From NCBI GenBank assembly GCA_950097015.1, contig CATNEN010000038.1:3696001-3760000 (forward strand): a stretch of DNA of 64,000 nucleotides. Direction: 5' to 3'. This document shows, in pieces, positions 1 through 9,992 of this stretch (position 1 is the stretch's first letter; every line of letters begins with the position of its first letter). Below the pieces are notes generated by a model that did no database searches, had not been told where the DNA came from, and saw nothing but the letters and a program-made list of their open reading frames with translations. The stretch is from Macrostomum hystrix (taxonomy: Eukaryota; Platyhelminthes; Macrostomidae). A program made the translations under genes and the position numbers.

Positions 1-66
1 AACTCGGTCATCTCTGATGGCTGCCAGCAGCTCTTCGTTGGTGAGTTCTTCTGAGTCTTCTCGCTG
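1..66 (-). CDS. possible partial exon, acidic peptide
   Basis: Read on the minus strand, a pyrimidine-containing acceptor (cattcctcacag) precedes a 22-codon open stretch that runs off the window edge. It encodes an acidic, helix-like peptide (QREDSEELTNEELL, then AAIRDDRV). A second frame is also open over this length, so the frame is not certain. I do not recognise the family. The composition looks like ordinary coding sequence, but the piece is too short to be sure. Confidence 0.25.
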
Positions 67-257
67 CTGTGAGGAATGAAGTGAGTTCATCAAGTACACC
101 AGGACAGCCGTGAGTATTCTCAGCAAGGGAAACATTTTGCATGTGTCTGCTTCTGGGTTGGGAAAGTGGCAAATGTGGTGGAGTAGCTTGGCACATTGCT
201 TTTGTTGTCCGCTGCAGCCAACCAGAAGCCTTCTTTACTGCAGGAGGCTTATTGGCT

Positions 258-1049
258 GTTCAACTGCTTAGAGGAGAGGGAAGGAGAGGAGGAGACGAGA
301 GGAGAGAAGAAAACGAGAGAAGAGGAGAAAAGAGGAGCTGACGACGAGAAAAGAGGAGACGAGAGGAGAGGAGAAGAGGAGAGGAGACGAGAGGAAAAAA
401 GGAGAGGAGAGGAGAAAAGACAAGACAAGAGGGGACAGGAGAGGAGAGGAGAGGAGAGCAAAGGAGAAGCGGAGATGAGAGAAGAGGAGAGAAGGAGAGG
501 AGAGGAGAGAAGAAAAGGAGAGAAAAAGAGAAAAGAGGAGAGAAGAGGATAAAGAGGACAAAAGAAGAGAAGAGGAGAAAAGAGGAGAAGAGGAGAGGTA
601 AGAAGAGGAGAAGAGTAGAGGAGGAAAGGAGAGGAGAGAATAAAGGGAGAGAAGAGGAGAGAAGAAAGGGAGAGAAGAGGAGAAAAGAGGAGAAGAGGAG
701 AGAAGAGAGAAGAGAAGAGGAGAGAAGTGGAGAGGAGAAGAGGAGAAGAGAGAAGAGGAGAGAAGAGGAGAGGAGAGAAGAGGAGAGGAGAGGAGAGGAA
801 AAGAGGAGAGGAATGGAGAGGAGATCAGGGGAAGAGGAGAGGAGAGGAGAAGAGGAGAGGCGAAGAGGAAAAGAAGAGAGAAGAGAAGAGGAGAGGAGAG
901 GAGAGAAGAAATGGAGAAGAGGAGATGAGAGAAGAGGAAGGAAGAGGAGAGGAGAGGAGAAGAGGAGAGGAGAGGAGAAGAGGAGAGGAGTGGAGAAGAG
1001 GAGAGGAGGCGAGGAAAAGAGGAGAGAAGAGAAGAGGAGAGAAGCTCGC
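258..1049. repeat. purine-rich GAGGAGA-type satellite
   Basis: About 790 bp of nearly pure A/G on the plus strand, built from irregular GAGGAGA, GAAGAGG and GAGGAAAAG words without a fixed long period. It gives long low-complexity open frames on both strands (Arg/Glu-rich on plus, Ser/Leu-rich on minus), which I treat as artefacts. Long homopurine tracts of this kind can form triplex DNA. That is known chemistry, not something shown here. Confidence 0.9.
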
Positions 1050-1340
1050 ACAGGCGGGACACAACCCCTGTGAGGTATGAGTCAGTCCAGGCCCACGGGC
1101 TAAGGTCTGCGATGCCTCACAACTGCAGTCGCTTTTTGAGCAGGCTAGGCAGGAAGGAGCCCCGTGCCTTCGGTTGCAGGAATCCCTCCACGCTGTCCCG
1201 TCATCTGACCCATGGGTACACGTCCTGCGAGTGTTCAAGGCTGACCCTAGGGCAGCCGGACAGAATGGGCAACAGCGCTGGATGACCCATCCAGGGCCTC
1301 TGGCCAAACTGGGTACCTCTAGCCTTGGCTGGAGGGAAAG

Positions 1341-1605
1341 GTGTCACCCTTTGACCTTAACAGGGTATGCGGCCAGTCCGCAGCGTTCGTGCACCTGCGC
1401 GTGATCAGGTACCTCGGGCTACGACTCTGAGGGACAGGTGTCACCCTTCGACCTTAACAGGGTATGCGGCCAGTCCGCAGCGTTCGTGTACCTGTGCGTG
1501 ATCAGGTACCTCTGGCTACGGCTGGTGGAACAGGTGTCACCCTTCGACCACAACAGGGTACGCAGCCAGTCTGCGGGCCTGGCACTGCTCTAGGTGCCCT
1601 CTTAT
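1341..1605 (+). repeat. tandem repeats in retroelement 5' leader, ~97-bp unit
   Basis: Three successive monomers begin with GTGTCACCCT at 1341, 1438 and 1534, giving periods of 97 and 96 bp; the third is truncated. Each holds an AACAGGGTA word and a GTGATCAGGTACCTC-like word. They lie just upstream of the ORF1 start at 1710. Tandem repeats in the 5' leader are a known feature of several non-LTR families, where they can act as internal promoter units. That role is an inference here. Confidence 0.8.
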
Positions 1606-1709
1606 GCCTAAGGTCTCACCGCGCTGAGGGGCTGAAAGGTCCGGGGAGTATATCCGGCCGTTGGCGGTTTTTATTTTAATTTAACATTTTTCTGTCATTC
1701 CAGCGACCT

Positions 1710-2898
1710 ATGGAGTCCAACCTTTGCTCCAACATCGCGGAGGAACCGGCACCCAACAAGGAGGCGGACTCCTCGCGTCGTCCGGGAAACCCGGAAGCGC
1801 GGAAAAGTGCCGCCCAGGCCTCTGGGGCGTCCGGTTCCTCTCGTGGCGGAACCTCTCACAGTCATCCGGAAACTCCGACGACTGCTGGGGGGCCCGTTGC
1901 GGGAGGCGCCGGCCAAACCACAAAGCCAAAGCGCACTTACGCTGCTATGGCAAAGAGGCAGCCGGCCTTGGTTATCCGAGGCCAGGAGACGCCCCTCTCG
2001 ACAGCGCAACTCGACCAGATTTGGCGCAGACTGGACTCCCATCTGGTCAAACTGGCACTGAGCGGCACTGTGCTGCACGTCCTGAAGACCGACATCCAGG
2101 AACCAAGCCCTCATTGTCCAGCCTTGTCCAACCAGTCCGGACAGCAACTCCTCGAGATGCTGAAAACCTTCGACTGGGGCACGGAAACGAGCAACCTGTT
2201 TATCTACAGGGAGGACGAGCGCCCCCAGACACACCGTCATCGTGTTTGGATCCCAGCTCGCAGCGCCATAACCAATGCCGGAGAACTGCGCCGCCTGCTG
2301 TTGGCAATCCACCCGAATCTGCCAGAAAACGGTGTCGTGGTTCATGAAACCATCACCAGACCTGATGGAGATTCTAGGACTGTCAGACAGCTGGATGCTC
2401 CGCTGCCCAGACATGTCCTAAATCAGTGCAGGTCTCACTCGAATGCAGATCTTCAGCTTCGAGTCCGACGCTTGTCGCCCGCCGCCCCCGGAAAAGCGGA
2501 AACGGACGAATCAGAGCTCTGCCGGGCCCCTGCGCCATGGAACACAGACTCCTGACCGTCACGACCACTCGGAGGATGCGGATCCTATCAGGGGCAAAGC
2601 CGCGAGAGCCGCAGCGACAGGCGGACGTGGTAAGGGCCGGAAACCCGCCCGCAGCACCATCCGTACTGGCCTGACTCAGCGCGCCAGACAGCTGTCGGAC
2701 CCCAACAGAGGACGCCACCGCAGCACCACCCAGCCCAATGTCTCATCGAAACCCCCGCCGGAAAACCGGGCTGAGGATACGGACGCCGCTGTTGCGGCCG
2801 CCCGGGCCTCGGCTCTGGATCCGATTCAGGTGGAACCGATGGAGCTCGGGCAAAACACCGGCGAGGATGAGGAATCTCTCCTGAACAACTCGCCGTAG
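1710..2898 (+). pseudogene. retroelement 1 ORF1 (gag-like), frameshifted
   Basis: The ATG at 1710 opens a frame that runs to 2555, but coding-like sequence continues in the next frame to a stop at 2896-2898, so one frameshift lies between about 2420 and 2555. The N-terminal part is Ser/Pro/Gly-rich and low in complexity. The middle (about residues 70-230) is globular, with RVWIPARSAIT and RRLLLAIHPNLPENG motifs that recall the ORF1 domain of Jockey/R1-like arthropod elements. The C-terminal part is basic (RGKGRKPARS) and then acidic. I see no CCHC knuckle. Probable function: RNA-binding nucleoprotein of the element. It is not functional in this copy. Confidence 0.7.
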
Positions 2899-2922
2899 GC
2901 CAGCAGGTAGCCGCACGGCCCT

Positions 2923-4149
2923 TCTGGGGTGAGCTTCCTGCAGCTGAACCTGCACCACTGCATCGCGGCCTCGACCAACCTGGTGTGTGTGGTGGACTTC
3001 GTCAAACCGGGCATCATCCTCCTCCAGGAGTCCTGGACGAAGAAAGGTAAGATTCCGAACATTCCTGCAGGTTTTGACTGTTTTTCATGCCCCAAAAAAC
3101 CCAGGGCTGCTGTGTTCACGATCTCAAAGCTTGGCATAGACCACACCTCTCTAACAAAGACCTCTGTGTCATCCAAACCAACCACATTCTACCGAACCGC
3201 ACCGTCATCATCGCCTCTATCTACTGTAGCAGCAGCAGTTCTAGTTTCAAGCGATATTAAGCTTCAGCACCGTTAACTTACATACTTGTTACTTAGACTT
3301 TAGAGCAAAGCCCCTAATATAGAGCGCATATAATATCCTCTTGTCTATGGTTAATACTGACACATAAATACAGTCACTCAAGCCCAGAAGTCTTAGCCGG
3401 GCGCGACCGCTAAGGCATAACGTCCTATCTTACGTTCCACTGCAAACATCTGCCTTTCTTAGTTGTAGCCTTTAAGACGGCTACACTACATTTCTGGTGA
3501 CGGTCCTGAGGTTCCGCCCAGTCTGACTTCCCTCGTGGACTACTGCTCAGACCGCGACTTTGAGCTGCTGGTGGCAGGCGACATTAACGCCCACCACACC
3601 CACTGGGGCAGTGTTACTTCAAACTGCAGAGGCGAGGATCTCCTTGCCTACATCTGCACCACCAATATTGAGTTCTGCAACTCGGGTGGCACACCCACCT
3701 TTGACAATGGGCGATGGACGGAGGTCCTTGATGCCACCCTCGCCTCTCAGGGCCTGATCCCTCTGATCAGGAACTGGCAGGTGTGGGACGAAGAAGAATC
3801 TCTGTCTGACCATCGCTCCATTCGCTTACGGTTGCAAAGCTCCTACTCCAAGCCTGGTATTCTGTGGAAAAGGAACGCCCGGAACACCGACTGGACGGCC
3901 TTTGCGGAATCCGTGAAGCGCCAGATCAACCAGTTAGAATCCGTTGTTCCTGCCACCTGTCAAGAAGTGGACGATCTAGCTGATCTACTCAGCATGACCA
4001 TCTTGACAGCTCATGAAACCTCTTGCCCCCTTAAAGCCTACAAAGGCAAAAAATCCGCTCCCTGGTGGAACCCAGCGCTTGGAACCCTCCGGCGTAAGGC
4101 CCAATCTTCCAGCGGATTGCGCGAAAAAGCAAGGACCCAGCTGACCTGA
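2923..4149 (+). pseudogene. retroelement 1 ORF2, APE-type endonuclease part
   Basis: Reading begins at GVSFLQLNLHHCIAA, preceded in frame by a stop. The order is typical of the N-terminal nuclease of ORF2: LLQESW, then a frameshift near 3155, then NRTVIIASIY, the 261-bp LTR insertion, ISGDGPEVPPSL, LLVAGDINAHHTHWG, and EEESLSDHRSI as the C-terminal catalytic SDH motif. The frame stops at 4149. Weak similarity continues to about 4240 (AKSEKWRQYCAELEG), then is lost. With the LTR removed, the frame across the insertion site is continuous. The broken copy cannot make an active protein. Confidence 0.8.
3221..3489 (+). mobile_element. solo LTR with 4-bp target-site duplication
   Basis: A 261-bp insert at 3225-3485 begins TGTAGC and ends GGCTACA, the TG...CA ends of retroviral-type LTRs. 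It is flanked by CTAC on both sides (3221-3224 and 3486-3489). Deleting the LTR and one CTAC restores the endonuclease frame exactly (ASIY followed by ISGDGPEV), which fixes both boundaries. No internal region is present, so it is a solo LTR, presumably left by LTR-LTR recombination. A 4-bp duplication is usual for Ty3/gypsy-like elements, among others. Orientation is uncertain. Confidence 0.85.
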
Positions 4150-4403
4150 CCTGACCAGAATGCGATTCGTGACTTTAAGCGCGACACCAGGAAAGCGAAG
4201 TCCGAAAAGTGGCGCCAATACTGCGCCGAGCTGGAGGGCGCCGGGGGGCAATGGCCTGCGCCTCCACGAGGTGCCCCCCGGAGGACGCAAGTCCTACGAA
4301 ATGCAGGCCATCAAACGGGCCCTCCCAAAGCCCAGCACAGCACAGCACAGCACAGCCCTATCTCACCGCCCAACAAGCATCTGGCGGTCCGAACCGGTCC
4401 TAA

Positions 4404-7400
4404 ATGACTGACCAACTGCCGACGCAGCCTGCCGAGCCTCAACGGCGGGCCCCCGGCGGCGCGAAGCGCCAGCCCGACCGACGGTCCGCGCGCGCTCAGG
4501 CCCCCAGCAGCCTGCACCTCCTGCAACTCAACGCAGAGGGCGTCGTTGCCAAGACGCCCGAACTGTGCAGGCTGCTCCTGGACCTGCGCGTTGACGTGGC
4601 CTGTCTTCAAGAGACCCACACCGCCGAAGGAAGGGAACCACGCCTGCCGGGCTTCAATGCAGTCTGGCGCCACAGACAGAGCGGCCGGCGCTCAGGTGGC
4701 CCCACCCGCGGCGGAGGGGTCGCGATCCTTATCCGCGAGGGGCTGCGCTACGAGGTGCTGCATGAGCGGCCCTGCGCCCCCGAGGACGTCTCCACCGAGT
4801 GGGCCGGCATCCCGGTTTTCCCATCTGAGAAGACGGTCGAGAGCCTGGACATTCACTGCCTGTACGTGCCGCCCATCAGAAACGCCGAAGGCGACGACCG
4901 CGTGCAGCGTTTCAACCCCCAGTGGCTCCCGTCAGGTGCCAGCACGGTGATCCTGGGGGACCTCAACGCGCACCACCCGGCCTGGGACCCCGAATCGGAA
5001 GAGACGGACCTGGGCACGGCCGCCTTTGAATGGTCCGTTATATCCGGCATGCGCATCCTGAATGACGGCAGCCACACCCACATGCCGCGCCGCGCCGATG
5101 CTCGGCAGACGGCGCCCGACGTCAGCCTGTGCCACAAGTCGCTCGCCAGCCGGGCTGAGTGGCAGGTGCGGAGGGACGTCGGATCGGACCACCTGCCGAT
5201 CAGCGTCATCATTCATGGCAGCCGAGGCGCAGCCAAGCGAGCGGGCGGACTGGGCCGGCTTCCGCGCGTTGACCGAGGAGGCCCTGGCTGGCTGGGACGC
5301 CCTGCCGCCCGCGACGGCCACCGAAGCCAACCGGCTGCTGACCGAGGCCATCATGACGGCCGACAAGGCGTTCATCCCGCGAGGGGCCCGGCCGTCCCCG
5401 AAGGCCTGGTGGACCCCGGAGGTCGAGGACGCCGTGAAGAGCCGTCGGGCCGCGCGGGCCGCCGCCGCTGCCGATCCGAACGAGCGGCCGGCCTGGAACA
5501 AGGCCAGAGCAGACGCCAAGAAGTTCATCGCCGACGCCAAGCGCGACAGCTGGAGGGCCTTCGCCGGCGAGGTGGCAGCGGACACAGACCACTCCAAGAT
5601 CTGGAGAGTCGTTCGTTCCCTTGACGGCAGAAGCAACAACCTGCAGCGGGATGCAGCGCTCCGTGTGGGCCAGAAGCTCTACGTCCGACCAAAGGACATC
5701 GCCGAGGCTTACGCCAAGGAGTACGCCGCCGTGAGCCGCCTTCCGCAAGACCGCAGGACGCGCATCCTCCGCCGCGAGAACCACCGCAGCCGCGCCGCCG
5801 CACAAGCTGACAGCCCGGAGGCAGGAGACTTTAGCAAGCAATTCTCGTCTCGCGAGCTGGACAGAGTCCTTCGCTCCCTCCCGGCCAGGAAAGCCCCAGG
5901 ACCAGACGGCATCTGTGCCGAGCACCTGCAGCACCTCGGCCCCGCCGGTCGCCGGGCGGCTCTGCACGTGATCAACCAGTCCTGGGCAAAGGGGGAGGTC
6001 CCGTCTGCGTGGCGACGCGCCCACGTCGTGCCGATCCTGAAGAAGGGCAAGCCGGCCGACGTGATTGGCTCCTACCGGCCGATCGCCCTGACCTCCGCCC
6101 TGGCCAAGCTGGCCGAGCGCCTGGTCCAAGCGCGGCTCTACTGGTGGGCCGAGTCCCGGCAGCTGCTGCACCCGGCTCAGGCCGGCTTCCGCAAGCGGCG
6201 CTGCACCGAGGACCAGATCGCCAGGCTCACCCAGCTCATCAGTGATGGTCACCAGGCCAGCCCCGCCCGGCGGACTGTCGTCGTTCTGTTCGACTTCCGC
6301 AGGGCGTACGACACCGTCTGGAAGCAGGGCCTGCTGCACAAGCATCCCGGCTGCCGGGGTCCGCTGGCTCAGCAGCTTCCTGGCCGACCGAAGGGCCGCC
6401 GTCAGGGTCGACGGCGCGACGAGCAGCTGGCGGCTCTTCCGCGAGGGCTTACCACAGGGGAGCGTTCTTGCCCCGCTATTCATTAACGACCTGCCGGACC
6501 AGCTGCCGCCCGACTGCACGCCGCTCCTCTACGCGGACGACCTGGCCATTGCAGTGCAAGGCCTGACTGTGGAGGAGGCCGAGGCGAAAGCGCAGCGGGC
6601 CATCGATGCGACGGCCGAGTGGGCAAACAAGTGGCGGCTGCAGCTGGCGCCGGAGAAGTGCGCCGCATCCCTGTTCTCCACTACCGCAGGTGAGGCCAGC
6701 CGGGAGCTGCGGCTGCAGCTGAACGACGCCCCCCTCGCGACGGACCGCCAGCCCCGGTTTCTCGGCGTCATCCTGGACCGCCTGCTGAGCTTCACCGCGC
6801 ACGCCGCCAACGTCGCAGGCCGCGCCCGCGCCCGGTGCGGCGTCCTGGCCGCGCTCTCCGGTAGCAGCTGGGGCGCCAAGCAGACCGACGTGCGCCGGCT
6901 CTACACTGCCTACGTGCGGCCGGTGCTGGAGTATGCGGCCGGCGCCTGGATGCCGTCGGCCTGCAAGACGGCCATTGAGCAGCTGGACCGAACCCAGCGC
7001 CTGTGCGCGCGCGTCATCACCGGGTGCCCTCGGAACACCAGGTCGGAGGTGCTAGAACGAGAGGCCGGCCTGCCCCCGATGGCGGTCCGCGCCGAGATGC
7101 ACGCCGGCCTTCTCCTCGAGCGCGCCCTCAGGCTCCCGCCCGACAACCCGCTGCTCGCCTGCGCGGCCGCCGAGGGCCCACGCCGCCGCTTCCAGAGCGC
7201 CCGAGGCTGGCGGGAAACGGCGACCAGAGTCAGCACCGACGCGGGCCTGAGCGGCTACCCGCGCGAGCCCGTTTGCGCTGTCCCCGCGACGCCTCCCTGG
7301 GCCAACCTGGACACCGTCACCTTTGGTCTGCAGCTGTCCGCCCCCTTCTCCCGGTGCGACCCGCCTGAGGCACGGAGAGCGGCGGCTGAGCTAACGCTGG

Positions 7401-7885
7401 CAGGCCTGCCTCCCGCCCGCACGGCCATCTGGACCGACGGAGCGGCAAAGGATGACGTCTCGGCCGGCGGCAGCGGCGCCCTGGTCGAGCCCGACACGGC
7501 ACTGTGCGTCCCAGCCGGCCACGTGACGTCCAGCTTCCACGCTGAGCTGGTGGCCATCGCCGAGGCCCTCCAGTGGGTGTTGGCGGCACCGGACCCGGCC
7601 GAGCTGTCGCCGGTCCGCGTGTGCTCGGACTCCCTGAGTGCGCTGGCGGCGCTCGAGTCCGGCCCCGGCTCGAAGGGGGTCACCACTGCCGATGCCATCT
7701 GGGCCAGCCTCTCCCACCTCGCAGCCGGAGGCGTCGCTGTCCACCTGCAGTGGGTCCCGGGCCACGCGGGCATCCCTGGCAACGTGGCGGTCGATGCCAT
7801 TGCCAAGCGCGGCTCCGCGCTGCGGCAGGCTGAGCCCACATCCCGCTGGCTGCGGCCCAGGCCGCCATTCGCCGCCTGGACCTAA
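4404..7885 (+). pseudogene. retroelement 2 ORF2: endonuclease-RT-RNase H, two frameshifts
   Basis: GC-rich coding block that starts ATG at 4404. First frame (to about 5215): APE endonuclease with LLQLNAEGVV, CLQETHTAEG, ILGDLNAHHPAW and GSDHLPISV. Second frame (about 5216-6345): linker, then reverse transcriptase with RKAPGPDGI, GSYRPIALTS, AGFRKRRCTEDQ and LFDFRRAYDTVW. Third frame (about 6345-7885): GLPQGSVLAPLF, the catalytic YADD, the thumb, and RNase H with TDGAAKD, HAELVAI, CSDSLSAL and WVPGHAGIPGN..AVD, so all four acidic residues remain. EN-RT-RNase H order points to the I/R1/Ingi-like group of non-LTR elements. The 3' end is missing at the junction near 7884. Two frameshifts make it inactive, though all catalytic motifs survive, so it is fairly young. 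Confidence 0.85.
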
Positions 7886-8041
7886 CAACATTTACCCCGC
7901 CTTCCTACATGAAGCGGTGAAAAATGACAGGTTCCTCGGCCTCCTCTGCAACCTGTTCAAGGCCTGCATCACCTTCGGGTACGTACCCAGGTCTTGGCAG
8001 GAAGCCACCATCGTCTTCATCCCCAAGCCTGGGAAGGGACC
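7886..8041 (+). pseudogene. retroelement 1 reverse-transcriptase fragment
   Basis: After the element 2 frame stops, a different AT-richer reverse transcriptase starts in the middle of its fingers domain: NNIYPAFLHEA, LFKACITFGYVPRSW, EATIVFIPKPGK. This is the region just after the PGPDGI-type motif of Jockey/R1-like elements, and base composition matches element 1 rather than element 2. It ends after GKG, directly joined to WSC coding sequence at about 8042. Junction bases at 7878-7890 (CCTGGACCTAA) could belong to either element, which suggests microhomology joining. Confidence 0.75.
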
Positions 8042-8455
8042 ATCGGGTCCTACAGCGTGAACACATTCGAAAAGGGCGTCCCTATGAGCTCAATGACTGT
8101 GCAGTTGTGCAGCACCATCTGCAGCATCTGCAGCATTGTCTACTTTGGTGTCCAGAATGGAGACTACTGCTTCTGTGGCAACTCCTACGGCAGTCAGGGC
8201 GTTGCTGTGGCCTCCGACTGCAACAAGCCGTGCGCTGGAGATGCCAGCCCGATCTGCGGAGCTGGTGATCGCAACTCGGTGTACCGACTGCTCTACCTGC
8301 GTCCTAGTTAGCAAGTCTGCATATTATTAATTTACATTATATTCTGTGAAAAGTTCTTTTATCTTCAAAGAAATCTTTTTTTATCCAATTATTTTCCAAA
8401 AGAATTTTGTCTAAGACCTTTACATTCTCATCGGCAATTGTCGTAGCCAATTGAG

Positions 8456-8580
8456 GGGCTTGCAGCCTTGTGGTTAGAACATCGGACTCGCGACCAGGGA
8501 CTACTAAATACTCCATGCTACTACTGACAGTATTTAGTAGTCCCTACTCTCGACTTGATATTCGGAGGTTCTGAGATGTA
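8456..8580 (+). mobile_element. tRNA-derived SINE-like fragment with hairpin insertion
   Basis: In the intron of WSC copy 1, TTGTGGTTAGAACATCGGAC followed by TCGCGACCAGG closely resembles the A-box, D-arm and anticodon arm found at the head of tRNA-derived SINEs. Where the T-arm/B-box should follow, there is a perfect 17-bp inverted repeat (8496-8512 and 8529-8545) with a 16-nt loop; a degraded GGAGGTTCTGAG near 8561 may be the B-box remnant. Not a functional tRNA: the cloverleaf cannot close. Moderate to low confidence. Confidence 0.4.
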
Positions 8581-9167
8581 GGCCTTCCCACCATATGCGT
8601 TTTAGTGCAATCTCACCAATGGGCCGCTTCCTTTTTGCTGATTCACTGAACGCAGGCTACGAATGACAGCCTAACAAAACGCTGCATATATAACATACGA
8701 AAGTGCGAAGCAGTCGGGAACATTTTCCTTCTCCTGATCTCACTAGCAGACCAATCCAAAGCTCTTCTAACCAACCAAGCTGTAGATTCAATCACTGGAC
8801 AATTGCTTACGACCATTGCGACCACCATTGTGATTGCTTAAATAGCATCAGTAGTACGATTAGAAATATAAAACCTAAGAGAAGGTTTAACACCGCTGGA
8901 AACATCGAGTCGAACTTGCCGTTGATTGACTTTATTGACCAGAGGGTGGGTGGGGCGTCCCACCAGTCCATGGACTGAACAGCCGTGCGCAGCACCGCGA
9001 TAGTTGCGGCTGTGTTGTCGGCTGTACATCTGGCGCCAACGGGGCCATCAATTATTAAAGCTTTTATTATTTTTACAAACTGTTATAATGACACAATGTA
9101 TTGAGTTATGGCAATGGCACCTGTGACTAGCAACCCATTGATCCTCACAATGGAAATGCCATTCCAG
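8581..9167. other. rest of intron of WSC copy 1, no feature seen
   Basis: Unique AT-rich sequence with no coding pattern I can support and no tandem array. Only the last 30 or so bases before exon 2 (CCTCACAATGGAAATGCC) match the corresponding position of copy 3. Confidence 0.6.
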
Positions 9168-9399
9168 TTGGCACACTGTTCGTCCTGCAGACTGGCCGAC
9201 TGTACCTGAATGCGAGCTCCTCCAGCGGACCGTTCTACCGCAGCCTACAGCCAATCGGAGCGACATGGAATGCTTCGTGAACTGCAACGCCGACTGCCAG
9301 GCAGTTCTGGTCGGTCCGGGCGTCTGCCAACTGCTCAAGTTCCCCGGTGTGCCCCACGAGCTGCTCAACATGCCGGGCGAGTTCTTTGTTCGAGTCTAG

Positions 9400-9992
9400 C
9401 CTTCACGATGAGGCCGTCTTCAATGTGGCTCACAGGTGCAACATTTCATTCAGAGATAAAAGCATTGCAGGAATTCGGCGTTTGAGTAATAAAGAAGCAA
9501 AGATGCTCAAAATTCCTGAGCAGTTGGAACTACTTACAACTCTGAGTTAGCGAGTAGTACAGTAAAATTATTTTATAGTTTGCCTAGACTTGAGTAAAAA
9601 ACAGTTTATCTAGAATTTAATCAACTTAAGACAACAACAGTCCTGGGGTCAAAGTTACAGTACGACTGTATATGCGCTGCCTCTGATGGGTAACCAGTTT
9701 ATAAGTTTATTTTAGATAATTTGTGCCAATATACCTCGTATATTTGATACCCTTTTAGCTCGTACTTTTTTCTTTCATCAGCATATCTTATTCCTCGTTT
9801 TGTAACTTTTCTTTCGTGTTTTTGCAAATTCATCTATCAACGTGCTTTTTATTGCGATCACAAACCAACCTCCCTTTGACCTACGCAGTTAATAACTATA
9901 GTAATAATATAAATAAAAATAATTCATTAACTTTAAAAAGAAAATAGCTGTTTGGTTTCTTTTTTGCGTCTCGAAGACGACACCAAACGGGC
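9400..9992. repeat. 3' flank of WSC copy 1, duplicated at 13549-14142
   Basis: Nearly base-for-base the same as the sequence after WSC copy 2, with a few substitutions (for example 9612 ff. versus 13761 ff.). It contains no supported gene. It joins the 3' end of the WSC gene to the start of a 14-bp satellite array, showing that gene, flank and array were duplicated together. Confidence 0.85.

Larger units (their letters stand above)
1050..8041 (+). mobile_element. composite of two decayed non-LTR retrotransposons
   Basis: A block of retroelement sequence lies between the purine satellite and a broken WSC gene. Element 1 supplies a 5' leader with tandem repeats, a gag-like ORF1, an endonuclease split by a solo LTR, and (at 7884-8041) a short reverse-transcriptase fragment. 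Element 2, clearly GC-richer, lies between about 4250 and 7883 and carries endonuclease, reverse transcriptase and RNase H. About 100 residues of element 1 reverse transcriptase are missing where element 2 sits, so this is not a clean nested insertion. The block ends in mid-RT directly against a WSC exon, with no 3' UTR or poly(A). Confidence 0.85.
8042..9399 (+). pseudogene. WSC-domain gene copy 1, broken
   Basis: Homologous to the intact copies at 12264 and 17127. Promoter, signal peptide and the first part of exon 1 are absent; exon 1 begins at TIGSYSVNTFEKGV (about 8042) and keeps the WSC core (GVQNGDYCFCGNSYG, NKPCAGD). The exon 1 donor is changed from GTAAGC to GTTAGC near 8308. Exon 2 (9168-9399) has lost one base near 9256 (CCAATCGGAGC instead of CCAATCAGGAGC), shifting the frame. 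The intron (about 8308-9167) does not match the introns of copies 2 and 3. Three independent lesions make a pseudogene call firm. Confidence 0.85.

Noticed and set aside
8469-8487. A functional tRNA gene
   Set aside because: Only the 5' half resembles a tRNA; the T-arm and acceptor stem cannot be formed, so I list it as a SINE-like fragment instead.
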